Shown: positions 10,343-21,600 of the stretch, in pieces | Layout: each line of letters opens with the position of its first letter | Position numbering within the stretch: position 1 is the stretch's first letter | DNA from: Isoetes engelmannii | Taxonomy: Eukaryota; Streptophyta; Lycopodiopsida; Isoetales; Isoetaceae | Direction: 5' to 3' | Assembly (NCBI GenBank): GCA_011763485.2 | Contig: JAANSK020312596.1 | Coordinates: forward strand, 1 to 30,316 | Length of the DNA stretch: 30,316 nt | The notes under the pieces: model-generated | Seen by the model: only the letters and a program-made list of their open reading frames with translations | Told to the model about the DNA's origin: nothing | The model's database searches: none | Translations under genes and position numbers: made by a program

Positions 10343-11302
10343 ATGCGCTTTCTAATGAGAGTATTATGGAAAACAATCACAACAAGTTGTTGCGACAAAG
10401 GAATTCCTGAGGTATTTGAAACAAGATATCCAATACTAACAACATTCTATAAGAGCAAGGGAATTTTTTTTTTCTTTCATAATAAGCTTGGAGTGCTTTT
10501 GAAACTCAGGAACAACGAGTTGTGGTTAGATCGGACTAAAGAGGCTAGAAACATCACAGAATGTGAGTGTCTCAAGACATGGACTGTGCTGGTTGCAGAA
10601 GATGGCATTAAATTCAGAGTCCACTCTAACGCGTAAGACCATAACACGCCTGCATCCATCGAGGTATCCAGGGTCCCAAGTCTGTAACTTGAATACCCTC
10701 TTTTGACCATATAATTTTACGAGTGCTCAAAATCGACTAGAGCATGTGCAAAGTGAAACCACATGTTCTTCCTATGAGGAAATTTCCTTTGATATTCTAT
10801 GGCCTATACAAGTTTTAATCTTTTTTAGCTTCGCAAGCTCATATTGGGTCTTGTTTCAATAAAAATGTTAGCACATGAGCGGGAAAAATGTTCTTCTCCC
10901 TCTGCTTACTGCCAACGACATGGTTATGAATGAAGAACTCAAGCTTAAATATTCCATGTGCGTAGGAGAGCAGGCCTTCACAACATCATCCTAGGTTCTG
11001 GTATTCTGAGAAAACAACAGTTTGAGGACAACGCGAGGAGTGAAGTGGAGTTCTTCCTTTGCAATGGCAACACATGCACACTTCCCATACAATCTGAAAA
11101 GTGTTGCCCTTACAATATTATCGAACATATGACTACTGCCTATAATGTAACCATGCATCCACTTGCCTCTGGGAAAATCTTGCAGAGAATAAGAGAACAA
11201 GATGTGGCTGGTATGCCATTATCATCCCTCCAGCATAAATGTGATGCAGAAACAGAGCTTGGGAATGAAGCACACAGACAGATGTTACCCAACATAATGT
11301 AA
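10343..11302 (+). CDS. Weak open frames, possible exons of an unknown or decayed gene
   Basis: Three plus-strand stretches have protein-like composition. 10343-10636 ends in [20 protein letters not shown]. 10829-10930 opens after TTTTTTAG and reads [20 protein letters not shown]. 10958-11302 reads [20 protein letters not shown], then [21 protein letters not shown] recognise no family, and the blocks do not join convincingly. They may be late exons of the gene suggested upstream or remnants of the decayed PPR region that follows. Confidence 0.2.
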
Positions 11303-11559
11303 TCATGCAAAGAAAGATTGCATGTTTGCAAGATGCAAAACTTGCTATAAAAGTAAAGGGTTTGATTGCCCTACTCATATGAAGAGCACTTGGTTTCCTG
11401 TTGAAAAGAAAGAAAAAAAAAACAAATACTAAAGGCCTCTATTGTAGCTTTGGTGATATTAGGCACATGATACTTACAAGTGACCGCCTCTGTAAGGTAA
11501 ACCACAACCTTGTTTAAAATTTCGGATTTGAACATTGTTTGTCCAGGCGATATTATTGA

Positions 11560-12060
11560 AGAGGATTTGGCTCCAAAAATGGCTTTAAATCCAAGTTTGT
11601 ATACATGAAATGCACCAATTATAGGTTGTGCTAAGCTTTTTCAAGAGGATATGGCAATTAGTTTGTACCATACTCTCAATAAGAGGGCTCAGATCTAGAG
11701 AAGTATACATTTTTAGATGTAAAGTCTGCAGCACAAATGCTTTAGGTTTTAATATCAATGGGCAGGTTATAGAAATCACATTTCAAAATGACATTAGCAT
11801 ATGAAATGCACTCATCCATATGTATGACGGGAACAACATGTTGGAGGAGGTACGATATATTGATCATTTACATGTTCAAGATGTAATATCTTGGATTAGA
11901 ATGATGGCAGGATATACCCAAAATGGTATATACCCAAAATGGTATGGCGTTTCTTGCTGTAGATTGTTTTCAAGAGATGCAGGACAATAGCATAGAGCCT
12001 AACAAAGTTACATTTTTGGGTTTATTGAAGGCATGCAACAACGTTGCTTGCATATTGAGT
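11560..12060 (+). pseudogene. PPR gene fragment, decayed
   Basis: Pieces in shifting frames match successive PLS-type PPR motifs in the right order: DMAISLYHTLNKR, then ALGFNINGQVIEITFQNDI, then MYDGNNMLEEVRYIDHLHVQ, then DVISWIRMMAGYTQNG, then FQEMQDNSIEPNKVTFLGLL. In intact proteins these correspond to 'A--LY--M---G', 'HG--I------D----NALI-MY-K-G-LE-AR-VFD-L---DVISWNAMI-GY-QNG' and 'EPNKVTFL-LLKAC'. A short duplication of ATATACCCAAAATGGT interrupts the last junction. There are multiple stops, so it is not functional. It sits about 440 bp upstream of the MLO start codon. Confidence 0.7.
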
Positions 12061-12466
12061 TGAGATTGACAACTTATCCGAGGAAGTTTCTTAAATATGT
12101 CAAACTATGAAAGGTTTGCCATGTTGCCTAAGCTGGGCGGTATACTTCCTGTCAGATTATTTTTCTCAATGCCCTGTCATGGGAGAAAAATGTAACCATC
12201 AACCAGGAAATAAGATCAACGAACTTTTTGCCATGGTTTACCAGAATTTTTTTTAGGATTAACGTCTCAATAGGTTACTAGAAAAAATTCTTTAAAGTAA
12301 TAATATGAAGATATGAAGTTCTTCTTATGTGTTATACTATATCCATTTCTTTATTGCTAGAAAAATTTAATTTGATGTTCATGCAGAACCGGTGAGAGAC
12401 AAACGTTTCCTAAATTGTACTATTAAACTCAATACCAGCTTCACTAGTAGCGAGAATACACCAAGA

Positions 12467-12501
12467 ATGTTGCATGGCTCTATTGGGCCTCCCTAACAAC
12501 A
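12467..12501 (+). promoter_or_regulatory. Upstream ATGs in the MLO leader
   Basis: ATG at 12467 opens a 9-codon frame stopping at 12496, before the MLO start. ATG at 12474 opens a second frame that overlaps the MLO start out of frame. If the transcript begins upstream of 12467, both could reduce translation of MLO. The transcription start is unknown and no clear TATA box was recognised. Confidence 0.35.
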
Positions 12502-15500
12502 ATGCATCCCGCGCGGGCAGATACTTTGGAGCTTACCCCCACATGGGTCATTGCCATTGTATGTTTTTTCTTCATTGCAGCATCCCTCGGCGTTGAACGT
12601 GGATTGCATTATATAAGCAAGGTTAGATCTATATTTTATGAAGAAAAAATCAAAGCATATTTTGTATCTTAAACTTGGTGTTTTGTTTTCAGGTTCTCAA
12701 AAGATGGCATGAAGAGCCTCTTAGCGAGGCATTGGAAAAAATCAAGGATGGTATGTGCTTCATTACTTAGAGCCTGTTACTTTTTCAAAGTATTTCATGG
12801 ATGTATCAAAATAAAAACCGAATTAGAACTCAAATGTGCATTAGAAGAGCTATCCATATAGCACATTACATTGTTTGCTTGCACTTGTTCTTGTATACAT
12901 GTGTTAAAGTTGTTTAAGTAGGAGAATTTTCCTTGTGACTGTTCATTGAAGCCTGGTATGGCTAATTTATGCATGAAAATAGAATGCTTGGTATGACATG
13001 GAATGGAGTCTTGAGTTATAACTCCTTTGCTTGTAATAAAGATGAAGATATTCAAACAACCATTTATGTAATGAAATTAATAGTTTTGCTTCACCTTTTC
13101 TTGTATTCACAATGCTAGTTAATGTTATTACAGAGTTGATGCTGGTAGGATTTATTTCCTTATTGCTGTCAGTTTTCCAACCTGCTGTGGCTAATTTATG
13201 CATGAAGAAGAGCCTTCTTTATCATATGCTCCCATGCACGCTTCCAGATGCTTACTATGCTGAACTTACTAACTTCAACTTTCATACACATGGCCGTAAG
13301 CTTTTCAGTAGTGGGTCTGTGGTGAGACGGTTTCTTGGTGGTGGTGGTGGAGGATCAACTAAGTGCTTGTTAAAGGTGAACAAACATTCTACAACCTATT
13401 TAATTTGCTTTATCAGAAACAAATACTAATATGATCCGTCTCCAGGGAAAGGTTCCAATTATTTCAAGTGAAGGGCTTCATCAATTGCACATTTTTCTTT
13501 TCGTCATGGCCATTGTTCATCTATTTTACTGTTGTTTTACCATGCTTCTTGGCAGAGCAAAGGTTACAAGCTTTGTGGTTGCATGCATGTCTAGGATAAT
13601 TGGAGAAAGAAGCTGACATTGCATACCATTTTGTTATATAGATCCGTTGGTGGAAACCTTGGGAAGAGGAGGTGGTGAATGTTGATCAAAAACGTTCATT
13701 GGAAGGTAATTGCATTTCCCAGATATTAAAATAAGAAACCATACACAATAATTATGATATGACTCATATTGTTTCTTGCCTTTTGTACCTTTGCAGTATT
13801 ACATACAACTTTTAATCGTCTTCGCCATCAAACTTTTCTTGAGCGTCGAGCAAACCATTTGGGGAGCCAATCAAAGTTCTTCAACTGGCTTGTAAGTTCT
13901 TAACGGATTTGGATGCCTACTGTTCATGGAAATTAGAATATGTCGTAATATTGAAGAGTGTCATTTAATTTAATATTGGAAATAGTTGGTTTATTCGTTT
14001 ATTTATTTCTTGCCAAGTATGATATTGTCCTGAGTTTAATCAGGTCCAGTTATAAGTTGGCCTGAGTAAGGTAGTTGGGAGAAGAACCTAATAGGGTGTG
14101 CAAATGTATTCTATAGATATTAGATGTTTTCAATGGACATTTAAGGATGAATAATAAGTCGTAGTATAATTGCAGATACCATTTTTAAGACACTTATCTT
14201 GTGAACCCGTAACACGAGCAGATTATTTAGCTCTTCGGACAGGGTTTTTAAAGGTAGTTTCTGCTACAGAGACAAAAATTGAAGTGGCTTTTCTAACTTC
14301 AGAATATTTTTCATTGGGCAGAAGTATAATCTCTCACGAGATTTTGACTTCCATAGGTATATAACACAGGTTTTTGAAAATGACTTCAAAACCGTGGTTG
14401 GAATCAGGTTAGATTGTTAATGTGGTTTTGATTCTAGGATTTTGTGGGGATGACGAACATTGTAACATTCTTATGATCTTGTTTATGCAGTGCTTATATG
14501 TGGGCATTTGTTATCCTGTTTCTACTTATGAATGTACATGGTGAGAAAAGTCCATGTTCCTAACCACCTTTCACACCTTGTCATTAACTGTAGTTGCTTT
14601 ACAATGTATCAGGATGGTATACATATCTCTGGATGGCCTTTATACCCTTAATTGTAAGTTCCCACTTCCTATAACTTTTAAACAAGTATAAGTAGTAAAA
14701 AACAAATAAGGTAGCACGAATATTGGGAAGGGAGGTAATTTTGTAGGTTTATACATGATACTTTGTCTTTATGTGATCAAATGCTTATTCATGTTTGCCT
14801 CTCGCCAGTAGAAATAGTGTTGTAGCCTATACACTGCAAGTCTTACTTTATGTGATGAAATTGTTGTTTATATAGGTGTCCTATTCATTGCAAAGTGCCA
14901 ATCTTGTAGTTCCAATTCGGTAATTAGCTGACAATTTCTTCTTTTCTTCTATACAGCTGACCCTTGTTGTTGGAACAAAGCTTCAATACATCATCTCAAA
15001 ATTGGCCATAGAACTAGCAGTTAGTGTTTCTAATCATGGAAATGAAACATCAGTTCGGCCAAGAGATGAGTTATTCTGGTTCAGCCGTCCACGTTTTACT
15101 CTCCATATAATTCACTTTACCTCTTTTCAGGTAATGTATTTCAATCCTCTTAATGTACATTTTGTTATATAAATTAGTATTTTTGTAATATTTTATGATG
15201 TATTACAGAATGCTTACGAGCTTGCTTTTTTCTTCTGGATATTGGTGAGCTTACTTCTGATACTCAACCTTAGATCATAAGGTGTATCTCATGCTGCTTT
15301 CACCCCAGATAACGTTTGGAGCAGAATCATGCTATTTGGAGGGCAATGCTCTAACCATAATCCGAATTCTTTTAGGGTAAGATAAGATAGCCTGGTTCCA
15401 TATTTAGATAGTAATTTGTCATTTAACATCCAGTATCATTGGTTATGCAGGGCAATTGTTCAAATCTTGTGCGGTTATAGTACACTTCCACTTTATGCAA

Positions 15501-15871
15501 TTGTTACCCAGGTATATATTACTTGTAACTAATTCCTATCACATGTTTCCATTTTGATCAATATGTTTGGATTTGTGCAGATGGGCTCTGACTATAATAG
15601 GGCAATATTTGCTAAGATATTAAAAGACATGAACATGAGCCATGATAAAATTGAAATTCTTATTGCACAATCTCATAGACCCACGGAGGATTCTGATTCT
15701 GAAGAGATGTCTGGATCTGACTTTGGATCTGACTTTGGATCAGAGTCTGAAGGGGGAGAAGGAAGCGAAGGGCATAGTGAAGATGGTGAACATACAGCAA
15801 GTGATGAACACAATAATGCAACTCCCCCCGGAGTGCCAATGAAAAAGTCTTCACTTGTGGTTCTCGAATAA
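12502..15871 (+). CDS. MLO: MLO family seven-transmembrane protein, 15 exons
   Basis: Exons: 12502-12621, 12693-12750, 13134-13375, 13446-13562, 13642-13705, 13797-13891, 14176-14253, 14322-14407, 14491-14540, 14613-14653, 14957-15130, 15209-15244, 15309-15376, 15451-15511, 15581-15871. All introns are GT-AG and all phases agree, giving 526 residues, normal for the family. MLO proteins are plasma-membrane calmodulin-binding proteins (shown in later work to act as calcium channels) with roles in powdery mildew susceptibility, pollen tube reception and root tropism. Diagnostic blocks include TPTWVIAIVC (12-21), EALEKIKDELMLVGFISLLL (51-70), GKVPIISSEGLHQLHIF (141-157), DFDFHRYI (near 265), GTKLQYII, ELFWFSRPRF and LPLYAIVTQMGS (421-432). 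Conserved loop cysteines appear at 82, 94, 137 and 395. The C-terminal calmodulin-binding helix lacks its usual Trp, and the tail is an acidic Ser/Asp/Glu/Gly run. ATG 12502 is chosen because the two ATGs just upstream are out of frame. Confidence 0.95.
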
Positions 15872-16440
15872 ATGGAGAGGAGTTATTGTGATGCAATTTT
15901 TTACATCCCACTCAGGAGCATGCATGGATGATGATTCACTCGGCAGCTCTGCCCATATGATGACAAGGATTGTATTGGTCACAAAATTGATGCCATGTTG
16001 TATTCTATTAATTGAAAGAGTTCCCGCAGAAGTTTTTTTTTCCTTGTTCTCTTACTTGAAGCATGGAAAGAATTACTCTAAGGTATTTTCGTAGCCCATA
16101 AGTAAAGGCTACGTATGGATGAAATGAATAGGAGCTGGGCATGTTAAAGCCAAAAAAGTGTGAACGCCTATTATTGCACACAAACTTAAGGGAATGAGTT
16201 GGCATGGAGCCAGGCAGATAAGCATTATTTACAAAGAAGACTTAACAAGGGCGAAACATAAAAGGAGGGAGACTTATATTATGAACAATATCCACCTGCA
16301 ACTTTCCTTAAAGATGGGAACACGTCTTGCAGCATAGTTAATCTTTATACCTTTTTAGGTCAGCTGGAAAAATAGACACCTAAGTGTAACAATTGAGTTT
16401 TCCTCATCTTACACTTTGAAATGCAAATGTGTTTTTCCAT
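15872..16440 (+). other. MLO 3' flank, no gene
   Basis: Probable 3' untranslated region followed by intergenic sequence. Open frames here are short and random-looking. No canonical AATAAA was identified with confidence, so the polyadenylation site is not placed. Confidence 0.4.
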
Positions 16441-16444
16441 TTAT

Positions 16445-16665
16445 CTCATTTGGCATATGGCATATGTCATCTATCTTGTTTGTCATAAGTCATATGACAA
16501 ACGAGTATCATATGGCTTATGAGATAGATGACATATATGATAGTTGACTCATATGGCTTATGACAAAGGAAATAGTTGACATATATGACAGTCATATGCC
16601 TTATGGCAAATGAGATAGATGACATATATAACAACATATGCCATCTATCTCGTTTGTGATATTGC
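16445..16665. repeat. Palindromic direct/inverted repeat cluster
   Basis: Three head-to-tail units start TCATATGGCTTATGA or a close variant at about 16509, 16550 and 16592 (period 41-42). They are built from CATATG, GAGATAGATGACATATAT and CTTATGACAAA. An inverted copy of the same unit occupies about 16450-16497 and another partial inverted copy ends the cluster near 16650. The region can therefore fold into several alternative hairpins. No coding sequence; origin unclear, possibly a rearranged miniature element. Confidence 0.75.
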
Positions 16666-16686
16666 TTATAGGTCAAAGCGCATAGC

Positions 16687-17797
16687 TGGGGGGACACTTT
16701 TTATGTCAATGTTGCCAGGAGAAATTTCGGGTTCATTCCACAAGAGGGATAACAGACACATCGCTGACTCTCACAAGGCGGTGGCCTGCGCCTAAGCACA
16801 AGGCCATCCGCCCAGCAACAATCCGGGATTGGATCGATCCTTCCCCCGCTCCATCGACAGATTTCAGATTCTCAACACCAGGCAGCCAAGCTTGAATTCC
16901 GCAGGCCCTAATTCGGCAGGTACTTTTGTTGTCTAGAATTCTTTTTGGGCTCTTCCTATTATCGATCCCACAGGAGCCCTATATATGGCTCGAGCAGAGC
17001 GGGACCAGGCCCGCAAAAGGGCAAGGTCTGCACCCAGTCAGGTCAGCACCGGGACTACAAAGCAGGAAGCTGTTTTCCATGAGTTACAGATGCAGTTACC
17101 CAATCAGGAGGCTGTGAATCACTTCTGGAAGCGCGTGGATTTCGAAGGAGACCGTGTTTACATTGATAAAACTGCCTTGTATGCATATCTTGCAGAGCTC
17201 TATTCCTCTATATTGACTTCACAGGTTCCTCTGGTTAGAGAAGTTGTGGACGCAGCCACTCAGACTGTCGTCCCTTCCTATACAGAGATCGCCATACAGA
17301 CAGAGCCGCCAGAGGCCTCCAGTCCATCATTCTCTTCAGATGGTCCCCACGCCAGGGATCCAGAGCATAGTGCGGATTTGGAGGACAAAGGTTTGAATTT
17401 GCGGATTATCGGGCTCCCTGAGTCCAGCAGCGGATCAGATAGAGAGGACGCTGAGCACTTCTTCACAGATACCATGCACATCTCATGTCCACGCATTGAG
17501 ACAGCCTACAGGGTTGGCATTCAGCGGCCAGACCGGCCGCGCCATATTTTATTCCGCTTTAGGGCAAGGCAAGACAGATTACACGTGTTACAGCATGGCA
17601 ACCATCTTCGGAATACCAATTTTTCAGTTCAGGAAGACCTTACAAGGTACGCGAAGCCAGATTACAAAAAAAATGGGCGGTGTACAGGGGGGGAGGGACC
17701 GCGATCATTCGTGACCAGTGGCCTCGCGATCCGTGGCTGGGATATTCATAAACACATACCAGTAAACTGTAAGCATGCACATAGCACAAATGTTTGA
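16687..17797 (+). mobile_element. L1-type LINE, 5' region and ORF1 (truncated copy)
   Basis: The copy appears to start at the GGGGGG of 16687. A GC-richer leader of about 300 bases is followed by an open frame of 270 codons (16985-17797). Residues 136-146 (KGLNLRIIGLP), 153-160 (REDAEHFF), 171-192 (IETAYRVGI...PRHILFRF) and 212-220 (NFSVQEDLT) follow the order of the L1 ORF1p RNA-recognition and C-terminal domains, which coat LINE RNA. The N-terminal 130 residues are not recognised. After residue 220 the frame drifts: relative to the second copy, bases are missing between QEDLT and the conserved TACGCGAAGC segment. No endonuclease or reverse transcriptase ORF2 follows, so the copy is dead. 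Confidence 0.65.
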
Positions 17798-17834
17798 TGT
17801 TTTATTCCATGACTATGGTCCCTCTTCTGTTCTT

Positions 17835-18029
17835 CAGGACTTCGGTCCCTATGTACTGTTTCCAGGACTTCGGTCCCTCTTGTACTGCCATCACATGTCC
17901 AATTGGATGCTGCCTAGAGGCGTGACGTTAAAATGTTTATCTTATCTGTCCAATTGGACGCTGCCTAGAGGCGTGACGTTAAAATGTTTATCTTGCCTTG
18001 CCTTGCCTTGCCTTCTCTTCTCTTCTCTT
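17835..18029. repeat. Nested tandem repeats
   Basis: Three adjacent simple structures are seen. CAGGACTTCGGTCCCT occurs twice about 30 bases apart (about 17838-17880). A 51-bp unit starting TGTCCAATTGG is tandemly duplicated (17896-17946 and 17947-17997) with about one mismatch in the shared core. A CCTTG then TCTTC pyrimidine run follows, to about 18029. Confidence 0.85.
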
Positions 18030-18849
18030 TTGAGCAGTGGACACAGCTGATACAGTTGTTATAGGTTTTGGTGCCGAAATCTGTTGGTCAGAGGGTGGAG
18101 AGCATTGATGGTTCAATACACATCCGAGTTTTGCCCTCGGACAGGATCAGCCACAACATCGGCCCATGTGCATAGCGTGGACATGTCCACACAGACGGAG
18201 GACTTGCAGTGCACGGTGTTGAATACATGAGTATAGTCATCACATTTAGTAATTGCAGATGCAAGATTTGAAATAGAGAAATTTATTCATGAATGAGCAT
18301 TTTATCTGCTCAGAAAAGGACTTGAAATATACTGCATGGTGAATATATTATGATACTTACAGGATGAACATAGGGTTAATATGATTATCGGGTTGTATCA
18401 TATCAACCATGCATAATTGGGATGTGGCGTATATGCAAAAGCCATGTAGTATAAAGTTAAGGAGGAGGTATAGCCATTGTTTTTGGAGGCAAGTTCTTTT
18501 AAACGAGACACGGATGCAACCACCAATTGCCGACTCCAAATTGGTAGGATTGCATCCCTATAAAGATAAGAGGCATAGATTAGACTGATGTGCATTCACA
18601 GGAATTGGATTCGGGTAAGTGGCTCGCCATTTTTGTATACTATAGCTTGGGCTACTGGGGATCTTTTTGCAATCATAAGTTTTTGCTACAGTAATATCCT
18701 TATGGTTTATTTTCAATGGTATTCAAGTGATTATCTAAGTATTGAGTTATTGGTTGAGTTTAATTCATTAAGATCCAATATTCTTGCCTAGGAAATCCTG
18801 TTTCTTTTTGTGAGAATAATCACTGTGAAATCTAATACAATTCTAACAA
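18030..18849. other. Spacer between LINE fragments, no gene
   Basis: The first 200 bases (to about 18240) are GC-richer and may be further LINE-derived sequence. From 18240 to 18849 the sequence is AT-rich and unrelated, possibly an older insertion or host sequence. No supported open frame. Confidence 0.4.
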
Positions 18850-19445
18850 ACAGCGAGCAGCATACACCAGGTCTTCTGAGACAGGGAGCTCACCGGGGGC
18901 CGAGCAGCACCCACCAAGGCTAAGCTTGCGCATTGTTGGTGTTAGAGAGGTGGCTGATGGCTCGGCTACAGAAGAGGCAAAACACTTTTTGGCTCATGCG
19001 GGTACACGCAGATGGCATCATCTCGGCCAGTCGAGTTGGTGCAATATGGCCCGACTGCCCGCATCATCCATTAGTTCAGTTTAGGGATGCTATCTCCCGC
19101 TTGCACATTCTAAAACATGGCAACCACCTGAAAGGAACTGCCTTTTCCGTCCAAGAGGACCTCACTCCAATCCAGCTCTGCAGACGGAAAGAGGAACTTT
19201 GCCGAGTACGCGAAGCTCGCCTGCAATGAAAGTGGGCAGTGTAGATCCATGGGCAATTGGGGTATAGTCTCCCTCAGTTATGTTTTGTTTGTAATGTATA
19301 CTTCTATTCTTGTGATGGGGCTTTGTCCTCGAGTTCTAGTTCGGGTCATGCCCCCCAGTTTTGGTTTGGGCTTATGCCCCCTTTTTGTATGGGTCCCATA
19401 ACCGGATTGGGTTTTTGCGGACGATAAAATTCTATCGTGGCCATC
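18850..19445 (+). mobile_element. L1-type LINE ORF1 fragment and 3' region (second copy)
   Basis: One frame reads HPPRLSLRIVGVREVADGSA, then TEEAKHF; after a frame change a second reads VQFRDAISRLHILKHGNHLK and TAFSVQEDLT. This is the same domain order as the copy at 16985, but clearly diverged in sequence, so the two are different subfamily members or old copies. Homology resumes at GTACGCGAAGC and TGGGCAGTGTA. Downstream, pyrimidine/GT-rich sequence ends near GCGGACGATAAAATTCTATC (19415-19434), which may be the 3' end. There is no ORF2 between, so the element is internally deleted. Confidence 0.6.
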
Positions 19446-20995
19446 TGCATTGTATCTATGACATTGTATCTTCATATTGAGGCCATCTTCATTACATATC
19501 TATAGTAATTTTAGCTATTTGAGGTAAATTTCTAATATTTCTATTATCACGCAAATAGACACCAACCTAAGCATGTAATTCCTTTGTAACTTCAAGTTCG
19601 TAGTACTATAGAGATTGGAATTTTAGCGACATCTTTGAAATGCTATTGCAAGATTTGCTTTTCTATCCAAATCTAACTAATGGGTATTAACCAACTTGAA
19701 ATAGTTGCGCCGACATCTGTGTGCATAGTCACATTTGGAACATTTGGCTAGACATTAGTGGGAAATGGTAGATGACAAATGTAGCAAGTCACAAAGTTTA
19801 TGTCGTCGTGAATTTGGAAGGGTTCAGGTAGAAAGAAAATGGATATCTAGAGTTGAAATGTCCAAAGTATATTAGATATTAAGTGATTGTACTTCACCAT
19901 GGTATGATATTAGAAAAATGAATAGTGTTATCTATGATCCATATGCACAAACAATAGTACCTCAATAGATTAAAATAGGATAGTTGATGCGCACTAACCC
20001 ATCAAATGTAGTATGAACGAGCGTATGGTAAAACCTCACAGTTACCTTATTGCTTAATGTTCATAGAAATTGTGTTTCGATTCACATATTTTTAACTAGC
20101 ATAAATGAACTTATAATGAAATTTACAAGAAATACTATCTTCAGATTGTCATTTGTCCTACCCTCAATCAAAACCAATATAATAACGCATTCGTTTTTAT
20201 GCTAGTTGATACCAAATACTGAAATTTAGAAGTATGTGTGGCTACTTTTCTATTTTGTCAAACTTTTAGTTTTCATTACAAGAACTAAGGTGCCAAAGCA
20301 CTATGGATTGCCCCAATGCCATGGCCAATTGTGTGTTTTTAGCACAAGCGTTTGGAAGACATGGACAAGTATACGTTTTATGTCTTCACAATAAAGCGAT
20401 ATTTGCTTAAGCAGAGAATACGGAACTCGTTCATGAAGTACAATGTGCCCTTGATTTATCTTGATATGACTTGAATATATGGTTTCCTTTTATGTTCCAT
20501 ATAAGAAAGAGTGTAGTTTAGCTTTGAAGAGCACAAAAGACTATTAGTTTTTCTGATACTCAATGATTTCAATACGCGATGATTTTTTATTTGCAATACA
20601 TGGCAATGATGCCCGGTTTAAATTTAATTGCTCGTTTTCAGATGTTTAACAAAAAGACACTTCCAAAATTTGTTAATTTACAAGGGGGCAAATAATTTGA
20701 AATGGACAATTAGTAAATGCCATATTGGTCCAGGTACAATTGCCCGATATGTAGCAATGAGACAGATTGTCTAGAGAAACCATCAAATCTTGAAGCATAA
20801 GTTCAAGAATAAGAAACGTGCAACCCCTCTCAAGGTGCAAATTAAGCAAAGGTTTTGAGAATCATATGCTTTTACATTTACATGAATTTTCTAGCTGCAA
20901 TAGCTCCCAAACAAGAACATCAAAAAAATTAGTTCTAGATCATACCTAGTGGACCTTCTGAAAGATTCAACAAACTCTTCTAATAGCATCTACTA
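19446..20995. other. AT-rich, no gene seen
   Basis: About 1.5 kb with stops in all frames at short intervals. A few peptide-like stretches occur (for example near 20280-20400), but none gives a recognisable motif. Probably decayed transposon and intergenic sequence. Confidence 0.5.
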
Positions 20996-20996
20996 A

Positions 20997-21600
20997 TGTG
21001 ACGCTCCCTGGTCCTATACGATGCTCACATCGTATAGATATGGGAAATCCCCTTTCCCAGCAATATAACTACTGGGTCGGGCCCTCCGTCTAACTCGGAC
21101 CACTTGTGATGGCCCAACTAGTCCGAGAACTCGCAGGGTGTGGGACCCTCTGCTGTGCGAGTAATGACTCCTTATACGTAGGATGAGTCTTCTTCCTGGC
21201 CATTCGTACACCGAATCTCTCCTTATTGGGAATCCTTTCATCCATAGTGGGCCCTTTTCTGTTAGAAACTCTCAAATCCCCTTCACAAAAGTCGTGGGAG
21301 CAGTGTTGTTCTCCTGGGGATTTTGATGCCCAGATTTGAAAACAGGAGTTGCAAAATCTCAAGAGAACAACATGCAAAAAAGGGAGGCAAAACCCTAATT
21401 TGCAAACCCTAGTGGGTAGGACTCTCCACTAGTAGGCTCCTTCCTGAATCTATCCCATGTGCGACCTTCGCGGCACTGAACGATCGCCGATGCTAGTCAC
21501 CAAGGATGGTGGCGCTATACGGGCCGCTCCCACTAGGCAATAGAACGTGGAGCTAGGCACTAGGCGCTGTTGTAGTTTACATGCCGAATAAAAGGTAGGT
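20997..21600. mobile_element. GC-richer block, possibly an old LTR-like or other transposon fragment
   Basis: The block begins TGTGACGCTCCC, a start often seen in plant LTRs, and is noticeably richer in G and C than its flanks. It contains a perfect 10-bp hairpin (CTATACGATG, loop CTCA, 21014-21037). I found no second copy, no matching end with target duplication and no coding region, so the identity is uncertain. If it is an LTR relic, it is a lone, old, non-coding piece. Confidence 0.28.

Noticed and set aside
15660-15911. Minus-strand frame over the last MLO exon
   Set aside because: Antisense of the acidic Ser/Asp tail, which gives low-complexity Gln/Ser/Leu peptide.
20997-21600. Confident solo LTR
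   Set aside because: The TGTGACG start is suggestive, but no matching 3' end with target duplication and no partner copy were found.
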